From Pseudoneobacillus sp052180215 (lineage in GTDB: Bacteria > Bacillota > Bacilli > Bacillales > Cytobacillaceae): 64,000 nucleotides of DNA. This document shows, piece by piece, positions 23,122 to 31,558 of this stretch (the first letter of the stretch is position 1; each line of letters opens with the position of its first letter). The stretch is taken from the NCBI RefSeq assembly GCF_052180215.1, contig NZ_CP197471.1, positions 3,134,001-3,198,000 of the forward strand, given 5' to 3'. The translations under genes were made by a program, and so were the position numbers. Below the pieces are notes generated by a model. It saw only the letters and a program-made list of their open reading frames with translations, did no database searches and had not been told where the DNA came from.

Positions 23122-24045
23122 CTAGACCCCTCCCTCATATATTTTTTTACTTAAGTATCTTTCACTGCTATCTGGGAAAACAACCAAAATATTAGCAGGT
23201 TTTTTTAATTTTTCAGCCTCTAAGATAGCTGCATGCAGTGCTGCACCAGAAGAACTTCCAACAAGAAGTCCTTCTTTTAAAGCCACTTCTTTAACACGGT
23301 GAAAGGCATCTACATCTGATACTGTATGAATGGCGTCAAAAAAGCTTACATCCATATATTCCGGTAAAAACTCCATGCCAATTCCTTCCGTTTTATGTGG
23401 ACCAGGTTTTCCACCGTTTAAGATAGAGCCTTCTGGCTCAACAATGACGGTTTTAATGGAAGGATTTTTTTCTTTTAGATATTTTGCCGTCCCCATAAAT
23501 GTGCCACCTGTACCCGCTCCAGCAATGAAAATATCAATATGACCTTCTAGTTGCTCCCAAATCTCAGGTCCTAATGTTTTGTAGTACGTCATAGGGTTGG
23601 CAGGATTGGCAAACTGCTGCGGGCTATAGGAATTAGGGATTTCTTTTAACAATTCCTTAGCTTTTGAAATAGCCCCTTTCATCCCCTCAGCAGTTGGCGT
23701 ATGAACAATTTTGGCCCCGAGTGCTCTCATTAAATCCTGTTTTTCCATACTAAACTTTTCAGGAACACAGACAACTACTTTATATCCGGAATTTATAGCT
23801 GCTAGGGCTAAGCCTATTCCCGTATTACCAGCAGTTGGTTCAATAATAGTCCCGCCAGGTAGTAGTTTTCCACTTTCGACAGCTTCTTTTAAAAGTTCCA
23901 AACCTAAGCGATCTTTTACACTTCCACCAGGATTCATAAACTCCAATTTAGCAAATATACGTACGCCTTCTGTAAGATGGAAATGATTGATTTCAACAAT
24001 AGGTGTATGACCAATTAATTGGTGAACATTTTGATAAACCTTCAC
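23122..24045 (-). CDS. mccA: O-acetylserine-dependent cystathionine beta-synthase
   Basis: A 307-residue PLP enzyme of the cysteine synthase fold. The lysine lies in NPGGSVKDRLG near residue 43, the substrate loop is EPTAGNTGIG, and the phosphate-binding loop is GAGTGGTFMG. MccA condenses homocysteine with O-acetylserine (or serine) to cystathionine. Pairing with mccB and position after mtnN favour this over CysK. Confidence 0.95.
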   Translation of the reverse strand: MKVYQNVHQLIGHTPIVEINHFHLTEGVRIFAKLEFMNPGGSVKDRLGLELLKEAVESGKLLPGGTIIEPTAGNTGIGLALAAINSGYKVVVCVPEKFSMEKQDLMRALGAKIVHTPTAEGMKGAISKAKELLKEIPNSYSPQQFANPANPMTYYKTLGPEIWEQLEGHIDIFIAGAGTGGTFMGTAKYLKEKNPSIKTVIVEPEGSILNGGKPGPHKTEGIGMEFLPEYMDVSFFDAIHTVSDVDAFHRVKEVALKEGLLVGSSSGAALHAAILEAEKLKKPANILVVFPDSSERYLSKKIYEGGV

Positions 24046-24118
24046 AATAAGTCCGCCCTTTATCGTTTGATTCAGTCATTTTCCTTAAGCAAATATACTA
24101 AGAACGGTTCCCCAATAA

Positions 24119-24820
24119 TTACTGTTCCTTCACTGCTTTAACGATTTTCATTACTAAGTTAGCTGAATTAACAGCTGCTTTTTCTAAATATTGTTCAAAT
24201 GAAAGATTAGATTCTTTCCCTGCAATGTCTGACAAAGAGCGTATAATAACAAAAGGAGTTTGGAATTGATGTGCGACTTGAGAAATAGCAGCAGCTTCCA
24301 TTTCTACAGCTTGTAAATCTGTAAACTTACCTCTGACAAACTCTACACGAGTTGGTTCATGCATAAATGAATCTCCTGTTGCAATTAAACCTTTTACAAC
24401 TTGAATATCATTGATTTCAGTTGCAGCTTTTTCTGCTATTTTGACTAATTTTTCATCTGCTGTAAAGGCTGGTGGAAGCTGTGGTACTTGCCCATATTCA
24501 TACCCAAAAGCTGTTACGTCCACATCATGATGTCGAACTTCTGTTGATATGACAACATCTCCAACATTTAGTTTTGGATTAAATCCCCCGGCAGATCCCG
24601 TATTAATCACTACATCTGGTTTAAACACTTCTAATAGAATGGTTGTTGACATTGCAGCGTTTACTTTTCCAATACCTGAGCGTAATAAAACTACTTCTGC
24701 CCCATTCATTTGACCAGATGTAAACTCACAACCCGCAATCGTTGTTTGCTCTTTGTTCTCAATATGATCACGTAATAAAGTCACTTCTTCTTCCATTGCA
24801 CCGATGATTGCTATTTTCAT
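24119..24820 (-). CDS. mtnN: 5'-methylthioadenosine/S-adenosylhomocysteine nucleosidase
   Basis: MtnN hydrolyses MTA and SAH, feeding SAM recycling and giving the S-ribosylhomocysteine that leads to homocysteine for MccA. The 233-residue product starts MKIAIIGAMEEEVTLLRDHI, with the catalytic glutamate in that motif. It carries NTGSAGGFNP, VEMEAAAISQVA and SLSDIAG with the catalytic Asp. It lies in the recycling operon between yrrT and mccA. Confidence 0.96.
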   Translation of the reverse strand: MKIAIIGAMEEEVTLLRDHIENKEQTTIAGCEFTSGQMNGAEVVLLRSGIGKVNAAMSTTILLEVFKPDVVINTGSAGGFNPKLNVGDVVISTEVRHHDVDVTAFGYEYGQVPQLPPAFTADEKLVKIAEKAATEINDIQVVKGLIATGDSFMHEPTRVEFVRGKFTDLQAVEMEAAAISQVAHQFQTPFVIIRSLSDIAGKESNLSFEQYLEKAAVNSANLVMKIVKAVKEQ

Positions 24821-24836
24821 TGATAAACCTCTTTCT

Positions 24837-25475
24837 TTACTTTTTTTCAGCCTCTAAAATCCATACAAATTTATTACATGAAATAAAACGGACCTCAAAT
24901 CCATTTTTCTCGAGCATTTCTTTTAAAACAGGAATCGTTGTATAATATTCTGTTTTTAAATCCATTGCAAGATTTAGATAGCCCTTTGATAACGCATCTT
25001 GGATAGCTTCTTTATAAGCTTCCTCAGACTCGTACATCGTATCCGCAAAGACTATTTTACCACCAATAGCTAATTTCTTTCCATATTTCTCAATGGCTTG
25101 TTCTTTTTCTTCATCGGTTAAATGGTGAAAGGCATACGTGCTGACAAATGTATCTACAGGATCAGTTTCAGGGAAAATAATAAAATCTCCATCAAGTATT
25201 TGAGTTTGCATTCCAAGCTTTTCTATTGCGATTTTCCGCATAGCAGGTGATGGTTCTATACCAGTTACTTGAAGATTTCTTCTCAACAATTTAGAAGTTA
25301 AGTTGCCTGTTCCTACACCAAACTCGACAACATGCCCGTTTGCACGATTAGCAACCTCTTCTAAAATGGCTTCATAGTTACTGAAAACCTCCATATATTC
25401 TTCATCATGACCTACTACCGTTTGATCATAAGAATCTGCCCATTGTTCAAATATATTTAAAAATTCTCGTCCCAC
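24837..25475 (-). CDS. yrrT: Predicted AdoMet-dependent methyltransferase YrrT
   Basis: A class I methyltransferase of 212 residues with motif I VVEFGVGTGNLTSKLL and DTFVSTYAFHHLTDEE. I take GTG 25475 as start: the product then begins MGREFLNIFEQWADSYDQT like B. subtilis YrrT, and GGAGAG lies 8 bases before it. It heads the yrrT-mtnN-mccA-mccB-yrhC unit, so a SAM-using reaction linked to SAH recycling is likely; the acceptor is unknown. A perfect palindrome precedes it. Confidence 0.9.
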   Translation of the reverse strand: MGREFLNIFEQWADSYDQTVVGHDEEYMEVFSNYEAILEEVANRANGHVVEFGVGTGNLTSKLLRRNLQVTGIEPSPAMRKIAIEKLGMQTQILDGDFIIFPETDPVDTFVSTYAFHHLTDEEKEQAIEKYGKKLAIGGKIVFADTMYESEEAYKEAIQDALSKGYLNLAMDLKTEYYTTIPVLKEMLEKNGFEVRFISCNKFVWILEAEKK

Positions 25476-25493
25476 GTTATTCACTCTCCACTA

Positions 25494-25518
25494 TATACTC
25501 ATAATTCCTATGAGTATA
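25494..25518 (-). promoter_or_regulatory. Palindromic operator before yrrT, candidate CymR site
   Basis: TATACTCATA and TATGAGTATA are perfect 10-bp arms around ATTCC. Read on minus the centre gives CATAGGAATTATG, including the GGAATTA element typical of CymR sites. It lies 19 bases before the yrrT start and includes a -10-like TATACT. CymR control of yrrT is known in B. subtilis; binding here is inferred. Confidence 0.6.
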
Positions 25519-25640
25519 CTATGAATTAAAAAATGACCTGTTCCCAATTTAACACAAACATTTAAATCATTCAATAAGAATTGATTTGTATTCGATTAAA
25601 AAATAAAATATAAGTATGGAAAAGGAGAGGACAGATATTG

Positions 25641-25850
25641 ATGAATCTACAATTAGATCTAATTGAAGATAAAGTAGAATTATTTGAAGCAAGGGATTTA
25701 CCTTCTCTTGAAAAAAAAATGAACGAACGAATCGAAATAAACAAATCGATACTATTAAAGGTACACTCAGCCTCCCACCAAATGCATGTCGACCAAAATG
25801 GAGCCACTTTTTACACGGCACTTGTTCACTTCAAAAACAACAAAGCCTAA
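25641..25850 (+). CDS. yrzA: DUF2536 family protein YrzA
   Basis: A 69-residue protein starting MNLQLDLIEDKVELFEARDL and ending ATFYTALVHFKNNKA, matching B. subtilis YrzA in sequence style and position beside yrrT. GGAGAGGAC lies upstream of ATG 25641; the TTG codon just before is an unlikely start. No membrane segment or known catalytic motif. Function unknown. A long hairpin lies 20 bases after the stop. Confidence 0.88.
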   Translation: MNLQLDLIEDKVELFEARDLPSLEKKMNERIEINKSILLKVHSASHQMHVDQNGATFYTALVHFKNNKA

Positions 25851-25869
25851 AAAGCTAGACTTCATCGCT

Positions 25870-25933
25870 TTAATGCAAAGGGGGTCTGACCCCCACCGCT
25901 TTAAAGCGGTGAAGGTCAGACCCCTTTGCTTAA
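25870..25933. repeat. Long near-perfect inverted repeat after yrzA
   Basis: The left arm TTAATGCAAAGGGGGTCTGA continues CCCCCACCGCTTT. The right arm begins AAAGCGGTGAAGGTCAGACC and ends CCTTTGCTTAA. About 30 base pairs form with two single-base bulges and two CC/TT differences that still pair on one strand through G-U. The loop is essentially absent. It could stop transcription, or protect the yrzA mRNA end. Confidence 0.85.
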
Positions 25934-25974
25934 TGGTTAAGAAAGTATAACTTTTTGGGATTCCGAAAATTGTC

Positions 25975-26177
25975 TAGCTCCAGCAGGGAAGAAAGTACTT
26001 CATTTCTTCCTGCCTAGCCCCTCGATGGAAGAAGAAAGATCACTTCTTCCTTGGTCAAATAACCTCTAGCGTAAGAAGTCAAAGTCCAGACTTCTTACAG
26101 GGAAAAAATAAACTTCTTTTTTCCTTGCTAGAGAACATTTGCTTGTCGGGGCTTACCAAGGCGCTTGCGCTTTTCTT
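25975..26177 (-). repeat. Dispersed structured repeat, copy R3
   Basis: This is the minus-strand orientation of the R-type element: AAAAGCGCAAGCGCC at 26177 and GCTGGAGCTAGAC at 25975. It shares with R2 the insertion GAAGAAATGAAGTACTTTC. Its inner stem is CTCTAGC/GCTAGAG, where R2 has CTCTAGT/ACTAGAG, a compensatory change. It starts only a few bases after the yrrS stop, in the same direction as yrrS. Confidence 0.85.
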
Positions 26178-26179
26178 TT

Positions 26180-26899
26180 TTATCTTCTATCATTTTCTAT
26201 TAACTCTTCGGCCTTTAGTGGTTTCCATCCTTGCCCATCTACCCATTCAATGACTACACGATAAATTTTAGATTGGTCTTTGGAAGTGATTGTGCTAATT
26301 GATTGACTTCCTGATTCATTATTTCTTCCTAAAAACCAAACTGTCATATTACTTTGTTCCACACCTGTCGCATATGAAATAGCTTGAAGCATTTCTTGCC
26401 AATCAGCTGAATTTTGATCGTATACCGTTACATGTTCACCTGATTGGGAAGTTCCTACAGGTTTCCAATCAGGGTTTGTAATAGTGGCTTTCACATTGGG
26501 GTCGCTTCCACCCTCGGTTACAACAGTCTCTGAATCGGTTTCACCCTCAGTGCTAGTTTCTTCAGATGTTGTATCTTCAGTAGTGGAATCATCTTCCTCG
26601 ATGGTAGAATTTGAATCTTCTTCCTCTTCAACGCTCGATTCTGAAGAACCCTCTTGTGCGTTATCTATATTCGTTTCTTCTTGATTTGTTTTGTTATTTT
26701 CTTTTGTTTCAATATTTTTGCCATTTTCATTGGATGCGGTAGACTCATCATTGCCGCCGAAAAAAATGGATGCTGAAACAACAATGATGAGCAGTAATAC
26801 AAGTACAATTAAACTATTTAATATTAAATTAGTTTTTCTTCGTTTTGATCTTTGAGATAACCGTGAATCCCCTTTAAAATCGAAATCCTTATGTTTCAT
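26180..26899 (-). CDS. yrrS: DUF1510 family protein YrrS
   Basis: A 239-residue single-pass membrane protein. The cytoplasmic basic N-terminus (RLSQRSKRRKTN) is followed by a membrane segment at about residues 28-48. A long Ser/Thr/Glu/Asp-rich spacer (about 55-130) leads to a C-terminal globular DUF1510 domain (NPDWKPVGTSQSGEHVTVYD ... VIEWVDGQGWKPLK). B. subtilis YrrS has the same layout and follows the gene for PbpI. Probably extracytoplasmic; function unknown. Confidence 0.9.
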   Translation of the reverse strand: MKHKDFDFKGDSRLSQRSKRRKTNLILNSLIVLVLLLIIVVSASIFFGGNDESTASNENGKNIETKENNKTNQEETNIDNAQEGSSESSVEEEEDSNSTIEEDDSTTEDTTSEETSTEGETDSETVVTEGGSDPNVKATITNPDWKPVGTSQSGEHVTVYDQNSADWQEMLQAISYATGVEQSNMTVWFLGRNNESGSQSISTITSKDQSKIYRVVIEWVDGQGWKPLKAEELIENDRR

Positions 26900-26996
26900 A
26901 TTGATCTCTCCCTTGCATCATTCTTGGTACAATTGCCACTATTTTATCATGTCTAACTTAGAACTTGAAGAAATAAGGCATGCCCAAGCTTTTTTT

Positions 26997-28751
26997 CTAT
27001 TCATTGTCAATCTCATATATTGCTTTGACCATGTCTGCAAACAATGGATTAACCCCTCCCTCATTGGATGGAACTCCTAAATTAACAGTTACGAGGGCAT
27101 ACCTAGGATTTTTATAAGGGAAGTATCCAGCAAACCATTTATTATGTAATTCTTCATTGTTTGCCATTATTCCTGTTTGAGCTGTTCCAGACTTACCTGC
27201 CACTTCGTAAGGAAGGTCTTGAAACCATCTCCCCGTTCCATTCTCATTCATAACAACTTCTCTTAAAAGTTTTTGTAATTTCATGGCTGTATATGGTGCA
27301 ATGGTTTCACCTGGAATGGACTTTTTCTTAAATTCCGCCATGGTGGTTCCATTTTTATATTCAATTTTAGAAGCTACTCTAACCATTTCTTTTTTTCCTC
27401 CTCGGGCTATCGTAGCCATCATATTGGCTACTTCTAACGGAGTAATTCTTACTTCATGCTGTCCAATACCTGAAAAATAAACAAAATTTTTATCTTTTTT
27501 TGCATCCTCTGAAGTAAAAACTCGTCCCTTTTCTTCGTCTTTTAATTGCTTAAATCCTTCAAAATGATAAACGTCACCTTGCCATCCTACTTTTTCTGTT
27601 AAGCTTAATCGACTGGCATAGTCTTCTAATATATTGGGATCAATGTCCTTTAACTCTCTAGCCAGTGTACCAAAAGTATTGTTGCAGCTCCTTGCAAAAC
27701 TATTGGTGAAATCTAACTCCCCATATTGATGCTGCAAATCCGGCTTTCCATTAATTACATTACAATCAAACAACCGATCCGGATTATCAAGCTTATAATC
27801 GATAGCAGCTGCAGCGACAACCGTTTTAAAAACAGAACCCAAGATTTGTCTTTCAAGCATCATATTGTGCATCCCTAAACCATTATATGGATCTTTTTGA
27901 TTAATATTCGGTCTTGAAACCATGGCTAAAACAGAATTATCTTGTAAATCGAGTAAAACCAGCCCGCCTTTTTTAATTCCATATTGATCTACCAATTTTT
28001 CAGCTGCCGATTGAAATTTAGTATCGATGGTTGTTCGTATATTAACAGGATAAAATGGATTTGCTGGGTCAACATACTTCACATTTATACCAAATAATGG
28101 AGAACCGTCACCATCTACATGGTAAACCAGCTTGGATTTTCCTTCAGGTAATAAAAATTCATCAAAACTTGCTTCCATTCCTGAAACACCAATTAAGGTT
28201 TCATTTGATAATTCTTTATCTGGATATCTTCTTTTTAATTCTGTTGGATTTTCACGTACAATTCCGATAAGTTGTTCCGCTGGATAATTAGATAAATTAT
28301 ATTTTTTTTCTACGGCAAAAACGCCTGGTATATTTAGGGCATTGATTTTTTCCATTTGATCATTTGATAAAAGAAGAGGTTTCGGCTCTCCTAATGCAAA
28401 AGGTTTATCATTTTTCTCTATTTCTTTCATGATCGTATAATCTGACACGCCTAAAATGCGGGCCACTTCGTTAACCTTCCATTCCATCTTGTTTAAAAAC
28501 GGAAATAAAATTAAAACTGGAAGCCTCTGTTGGGTTAGAAGTTGTCCGCTTCTATCAAGAAAATTTCCTCTTCCATTATCAACAATCATTTCTTGTGACC
28601 GTTGATTAACACTTGCTTCAATTAGGTTTACATGGTGTTTTGTATAATCCTCAGTTGAAACCAATTGAATTTGAACAAGCCTTCCTATCAAAAAGGAGAT
28701 TCCCGCTAACCAAAAGCATAAAGATATGATTGCTCTTTTTTTCCACTTCAT
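26997..28751 (-). CDS. pbpI: Class B penicillin-binding protein PbpI (YrrR)
   Basis: A transpeptidase with an N-terminal membrane anchor (about 8-27), a dimerisation domain and a catalytic domain. The motifs are SVFK (SxxK, in ILGSVFKTVVAAAA), SCN (SxN, in FARSCNNTFG) and KSGT (in VAGKSGTAQTG). In B. subtilis pbpI is expressed under sigma-F in the forespore. I use ATG 28751 because AGAGGTGG lies 5 bases before it; a GTG three codons upstream overlaps that site. yrrS follows about 100 bases downstream on the same strand. Confidence 0.92.
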   Translation of the reverse strand: MKWKKRAIISLCFWLAGISFLIGRLVQIQLVSTEDYTKHHVNLIEASVNQRSQEMIVDNGRGNFLDRSGQLLTQQRLPVLILFPFLNKMEWKVNEVARILGVSDYTIMKEIEKNDKPFALGEPKPLLLSNDQMEKINALNIPGVFAVEKKYNLSNYPAEQLIGIVRENPTELKRRYPDKELSNETLIGVSGMEASFDEFLLPEGKSKLVYHVDGDGSPLFGINVKYVDPANPFYPVNIRTTIDTKFQSAAEKLVDQYGIKKGGLVLLDLQDNSVLAMVSRPNINQKDPYNGLGMHNMMLERQILGSVFKTVVAAAAIDYKLDNPDRLFDCNVINGKPDLQHQYGELDFTNSFARSCNNTFGTLARELKDIDPNILEDYASRLSLTEKVGWQGDVYHFEGFKQLKDEEKGRVFTSEDAKKDKNFVYFSGIGQHEVRITPLEVANMMATIARGGKKEMVRVASKIEYKNGTTMAEFKKKSIPGETIAPYTAMKLQKLLREVVMNENGTGRWFQDLPYEVAGKSGTAQTGIMANNEELHNKWFAGYFPYKNPRYALVTVNLGVPSNEGGVNPLFADMVKAIYEIDNE

Positions 28752-28816
28752 CTTTTCCACCTCTCGTCAAAAGTTTTGACGAGATCCATCAATTTCAAAC
28801 GGTCAAATTCATAAAA

Positions 28817-28848
28817 CAAAAGGACTTATCTTTAAAAGATAAGTCCCT
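28817..28848 (-). terminator. Terminator of greA
   Basis: GGACTTATCTTT and AAAGATAAGTCC are perfect arms, followed on minus by TTTTGTTTT. It lies 12 bases after the greA stop. Confidence 0.92.
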
Positions 28849-28859
28849 TAGCTTAGAAA

Positions 28860-29345
28860 TTATTTAATTTCAGTAATTTTTACAACCATGTCTCCACCTG
28901 GAGTTTGTACAGATACCTCATCGCCAACCTTTTTACCTAATAGGCTTTTAGCGATTGGTGAATCATTGGAGATTTTTCCTTCAAACGGATCAGCTTCTGC
29001 GCTACCAACAATAATATAGGTTTCTTCTTCTCCGTCTGGTAATTCAATAAATGTAACGGAACGTCCAAGTGCAACACTATCCGTACTCATTTCTGCTTCA
29101 TCGATGATTTTTGCATTTCGAATCATATTTTCTAGAGTCGTTATACGACCTTCGACAAAGGCTTGTTCTTCTTTTGCAGAATCATACTCAGAATTCTCGG
29201 ATAAATCCCCAAAGCTACGAGCAATTTTAATGCGCTCTACAACTTCTTTTCGTTTTACCGATTTTAATTGTTCTAATTCTTGCTCAAGCTTTTCTTTTCC
29301 AGCTAGGGTCATTGGAAATACTTTTTCTGCTGCCAAGACACTCAT
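28860..29345 (-). CDS. greA: Transcription elongation factor GreA
   Basis: GreA inserts its coiled coil in the RNA polymerase secondary channel and restarts backtracked complexes by stimulating transcript cleavage. The product (161 residues) has the coiled coil with the acidic tip LSENSEYDSAKEEQAFVE and the C-terminal FKBP-like domain ending QTPGGDMVVKITEI. It follows udk as in B. subtilis, but after a 230-base gap with two hairpins. Confidence 0.96.
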   Translation of the reverse strand: MSVLAAEKVFPMTLAGKEKLEQELEQLKSVKRKEVVERIKIARSFGDLSENSEYDSAKEEQAFVEGRITTLENMIRNAKIIDEAEMSTDSVALGRSVTFIELPDGEEETYIIVGSAEADPFEGKISNDSPIAKSLLGKKVGDEVSVQTPGGDMVVKITEIK

Positions 29346-29422
29346 CTCCTTCTAGTCTTCACAATCCCCCATAAGATTGCGCTTCCAAATAATAATATTA
29401 CTTAAAAAAGTATGTAAGATGA

Positions 29423-29469
29423 GCGCGTCCGTGTAACGGGCGCGCGTATTTTAGCTCAAGCCTGAGCTA
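29423..29469. other. Two short inverted repeats in the greA leader
   Basis: GCGCGTCCG/CGGGCGCGC (29423-29445) is unusually GC-rich for this region, and TAGCTCA/TGAGCTA (29452-29469) lies beside it. Neither is followed by a clear T-run on minus. They lie about 80-125 bases before the greA start and could be part of its leader; the role is unknown. Confidence 0.5.
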
Positions 29470-29579
29470 TCTATTCTCTGTTACTGAGGAAGATACTTGC
29501 ATGTCTTCCTATTGTTTTTGATTATAACTGATTTTCATAAAGAAATTAACAGAGTTTAAAGATTATCTATGCTATTGTT

Positions 29580-30215
29580 TCATAAAAAAGACTTTTGTTC
29601 AAGAATTGTTTGAATTTTAGTAACCATTAAATCAATTGCTACGTGATTATGCCCACCTTCTGGGATAATGACATCAGCATATCGTTTTGTAGGCTCTATA
29701 AATTGATTATGCATTGGTCGAACTACACCAACATATTGATCGATAACAGAATCTAATGTCCGCCCTCTTTCCTTAATATCTCTTAAAAGACGTCTGATAA
29801 TGCGAAGATCAGCATCTGTATCGACAAAGAGTTTAATATCCATTAGATTTCTTAGACGTTCATCCTCTAATACTAAAATTCCTTCTAAAATTATAACATC
29901 CTGAGGTTGAACATGAATGACTTGATTGGATCTTGTATGAACCGCATAATCATAAACTGGCTTTTCAATGGCTTCATATTGAAGTAATTTGTTAATATGC
30001 TCAATTAATAAGTCATTATCAAAGGCAAGTGGATGATCATAGTTTGTCTTTAGACGTTCTTCAAATGGAAGATGACTTTGATCTTTATAATAAAAATCCT
30101 GTTCAAGCATTAAAATAGAATGACCTTTAAATGAATCGTAGATAGACTTTGTTACACTTGTTTTACCAGAGCCAGAGCCCCCAGCAACACCGATAACAAC
30201 TGGTTTGCGCTTCAT
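29580..30215 (-). CDS. udk: Uridine kinase
   Basis: Udk phosphorylates uridine and cytidine in pyrimidine salvage. The P-loop GVAGGSGSGKTSV is at residues 9-21, followed by DYDHPLAFD and the nucleoside-binding region TLDSVIDQYVGVVRPMHNQF. Length 211 is normal. It begins 3 bases after the trhP2 stop, so it is co-transcribed with the tRNA modification genes, as in B. subtilis. Confidence 0.96.
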   Translation of the reverse strand: MKRKPVVIGVAGGSGSGKTSVTKSIYDSFKGHSILMLEQDFYYKDQSHLPFEERLKTNYDHPLAFDNDLLIEHINKLLQYEAIEKPVYDYAVHTRSNQVIHVQPQDVIILEGILVLEDERLRNLMDIKLFVDTDADLRIIRRLLRDIKERGRTLDSVIDQYVGVVRPMHNQFIEPTKRYADVIIPEGGHNHVAIDLMVTKIQTILEQKSFL

Positions 30216-30218
30216 CCC

Positions 30219-31487
30219 TTAGATCTCCTTTCGCATCATGTTGTTAGGGAAAACTGGCTGTTGAACCTTAAATTTCACAATTTGTAATGGGTGGCGAGCT
30301 GCATCTAACTCATTCCCTTGTTCGTCCCAAACTTTTTCAATAACCTGTGTGAAATTCTCAATTTCAGGACCAAAGAATTCAACTTCTTGACCAGCCTTAA
30401 AGAAGTTACGTTGTTGTAAGGTAACGATTTGTGTTTCTGGATTATAATCTAACACTAAGCCAACAAAGTCAAATGTGGTCTTTTTGCTATGATTTCCAAA
30501 CATTTGCTCTTTATACCCAGGAACACTTTCGAAGAAAGCTGAAGCTGTGTCACGATTTGCACATTTATCTAATTCCACAAGCCATTCTTTTTCAATTTTA
30601 AAATTGTCTGGATCTGCGCAATAAGTGTCAATAACCTTACGATAGACACTTACAACGGTAGCGATATAGTGAATTGATTTCATGCGGCCTTCTATCTTCA
30701 AGCTATCAATTCCCATTTCAATCATCCGAGGAATAGATTCAATCAATTTTAAATCCTTTGGACTCATGGCAAATGGAGCATCTTCATCTTTGAAAAGTGC
30801 TTTTTCTTCATCTGTAGTTTGTTCGTATAAATCATAGTCCCAACGGCATGATTGACAACATCCGCCACGATTTGAATCACGAGCAGTCATATGGTTACTT
30901 AATGTACATCTACCTGAATAGGCTATACACATGGCACCATGGATAAACGTTTCAATCTCAATATCTACTTTTTCTTTCATTTCCTGAATTTCTTCCGCAC
31001 TTGTTTCACGTGCCAAAACTACACGTTCTAATCCTTCTTCTTTCCAATACTGTACAGCTTTCCAGTTTGAAAGGGATTGTTGAGTACTTAAGTGAATTTC
31101 AAGATTTGGCGCAACCTTTTTACAAGTTTCGATGATTAAGGGATCCGCCACGATAATTCCCGCTACACCTGCAGCCTGAAGTCCTTCTAAATATTCTTCC
31201 AGACCAGCCATGTTTTCGTTATGAGCAAAGATATTGGTTGTAACATAAATTCTTGCCCCATATTTATTAGCGAATTCTACGCCTTCCTTCATTTCTTCAA
31301 AGGTAAAGTTATCGGCGTTTGAACGTAATCCGTATTCTTGGCCACCAATAAAAACGGCATCTGCGCCGTACTGGACAGCTATTTTTAATTTTTCAAGATT
31401 ACCTGCTGGCGCAAGTAACTCTGGCTTTTTCACAATGATACGTTTTCCATCAACGATTTGAGAAATGGGTTGTTTCGTTGTGACCAT
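30219..31487 (-). CDS. trhP2: tRNA 5-hydroxyuridine synthesis protein TrhP2 (YrrO), U32 family
   Basis: A U32 peptidase-family protein of 422 residues. PELLAPAGNLEKLKIAVQYGADAVFIGG and DSLKIEGRMKS are family signatures. The cysteines in GRCTLSN, GGCCQSCRWDYD and later CAD/CANRD suit an iron-sulfur centre as in the related hydroxylases. In B. subtilis TrhP1 and TrhP2 together with prephenate-derived chemistry make 5-hydroxyuridine at the tRNA wobble position, which TrmR then methylates. All three genes are adjacent here. Confidence 0.9.
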   Translation of the reverse strand: MVTTKQPISQIVDGKRIIVKKPELLAPAGNLEKLKIAVQYGADAVFIGGQEYGLRSNADNFTFEEMKEGVEFANKYGARIYVTTNIFAHNENMAGLEEYLEGLQAAGVAGIIVADPLIIETCKKVAPNLEIHLSTQQSLSNWKAVQYWKEEGLERVVLARETSAEEIQEMKEKVDIEIETFIHGAMCIAYSGRCTLSNHMTARDSNRGGCCQSCRWDYDLYEQTTDEEKALFKDEDAPFAMSPKDLKLIESIPRMIEMGIDSLKIEGRMKSIHYIATVVSVYRKVIDTYCADPDNFKIEKEWLVELDKCANRDTASAFFESVPGYKEQMFGNHSKKTTFDFVGLVLDYNPETQIVTLQQRNFFKAGQEVEFFGPEIENFTQVIEKVWDEQGNELDAARHPLQIVKFKVQQPVFPNNMMRKEI

Positions 31488-31558
31488 TATAAAGTACCTC
31501 CTTAATGTCTTACTGTCGACCTATCTTTTAGGCAATAACACCTGTACATTTTTTATTT

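Noticed and set aside
23330..23986. Plus-strand frames opposite mccA
   Set aside because: Shadows of a conserved PLP enzyme; no start signals.
25567..25821. Minus-strand frames overlapping yrzA
   Set aside because: yrzA on plus has family resemblance and a ribosome site; the opposite frames have neither.
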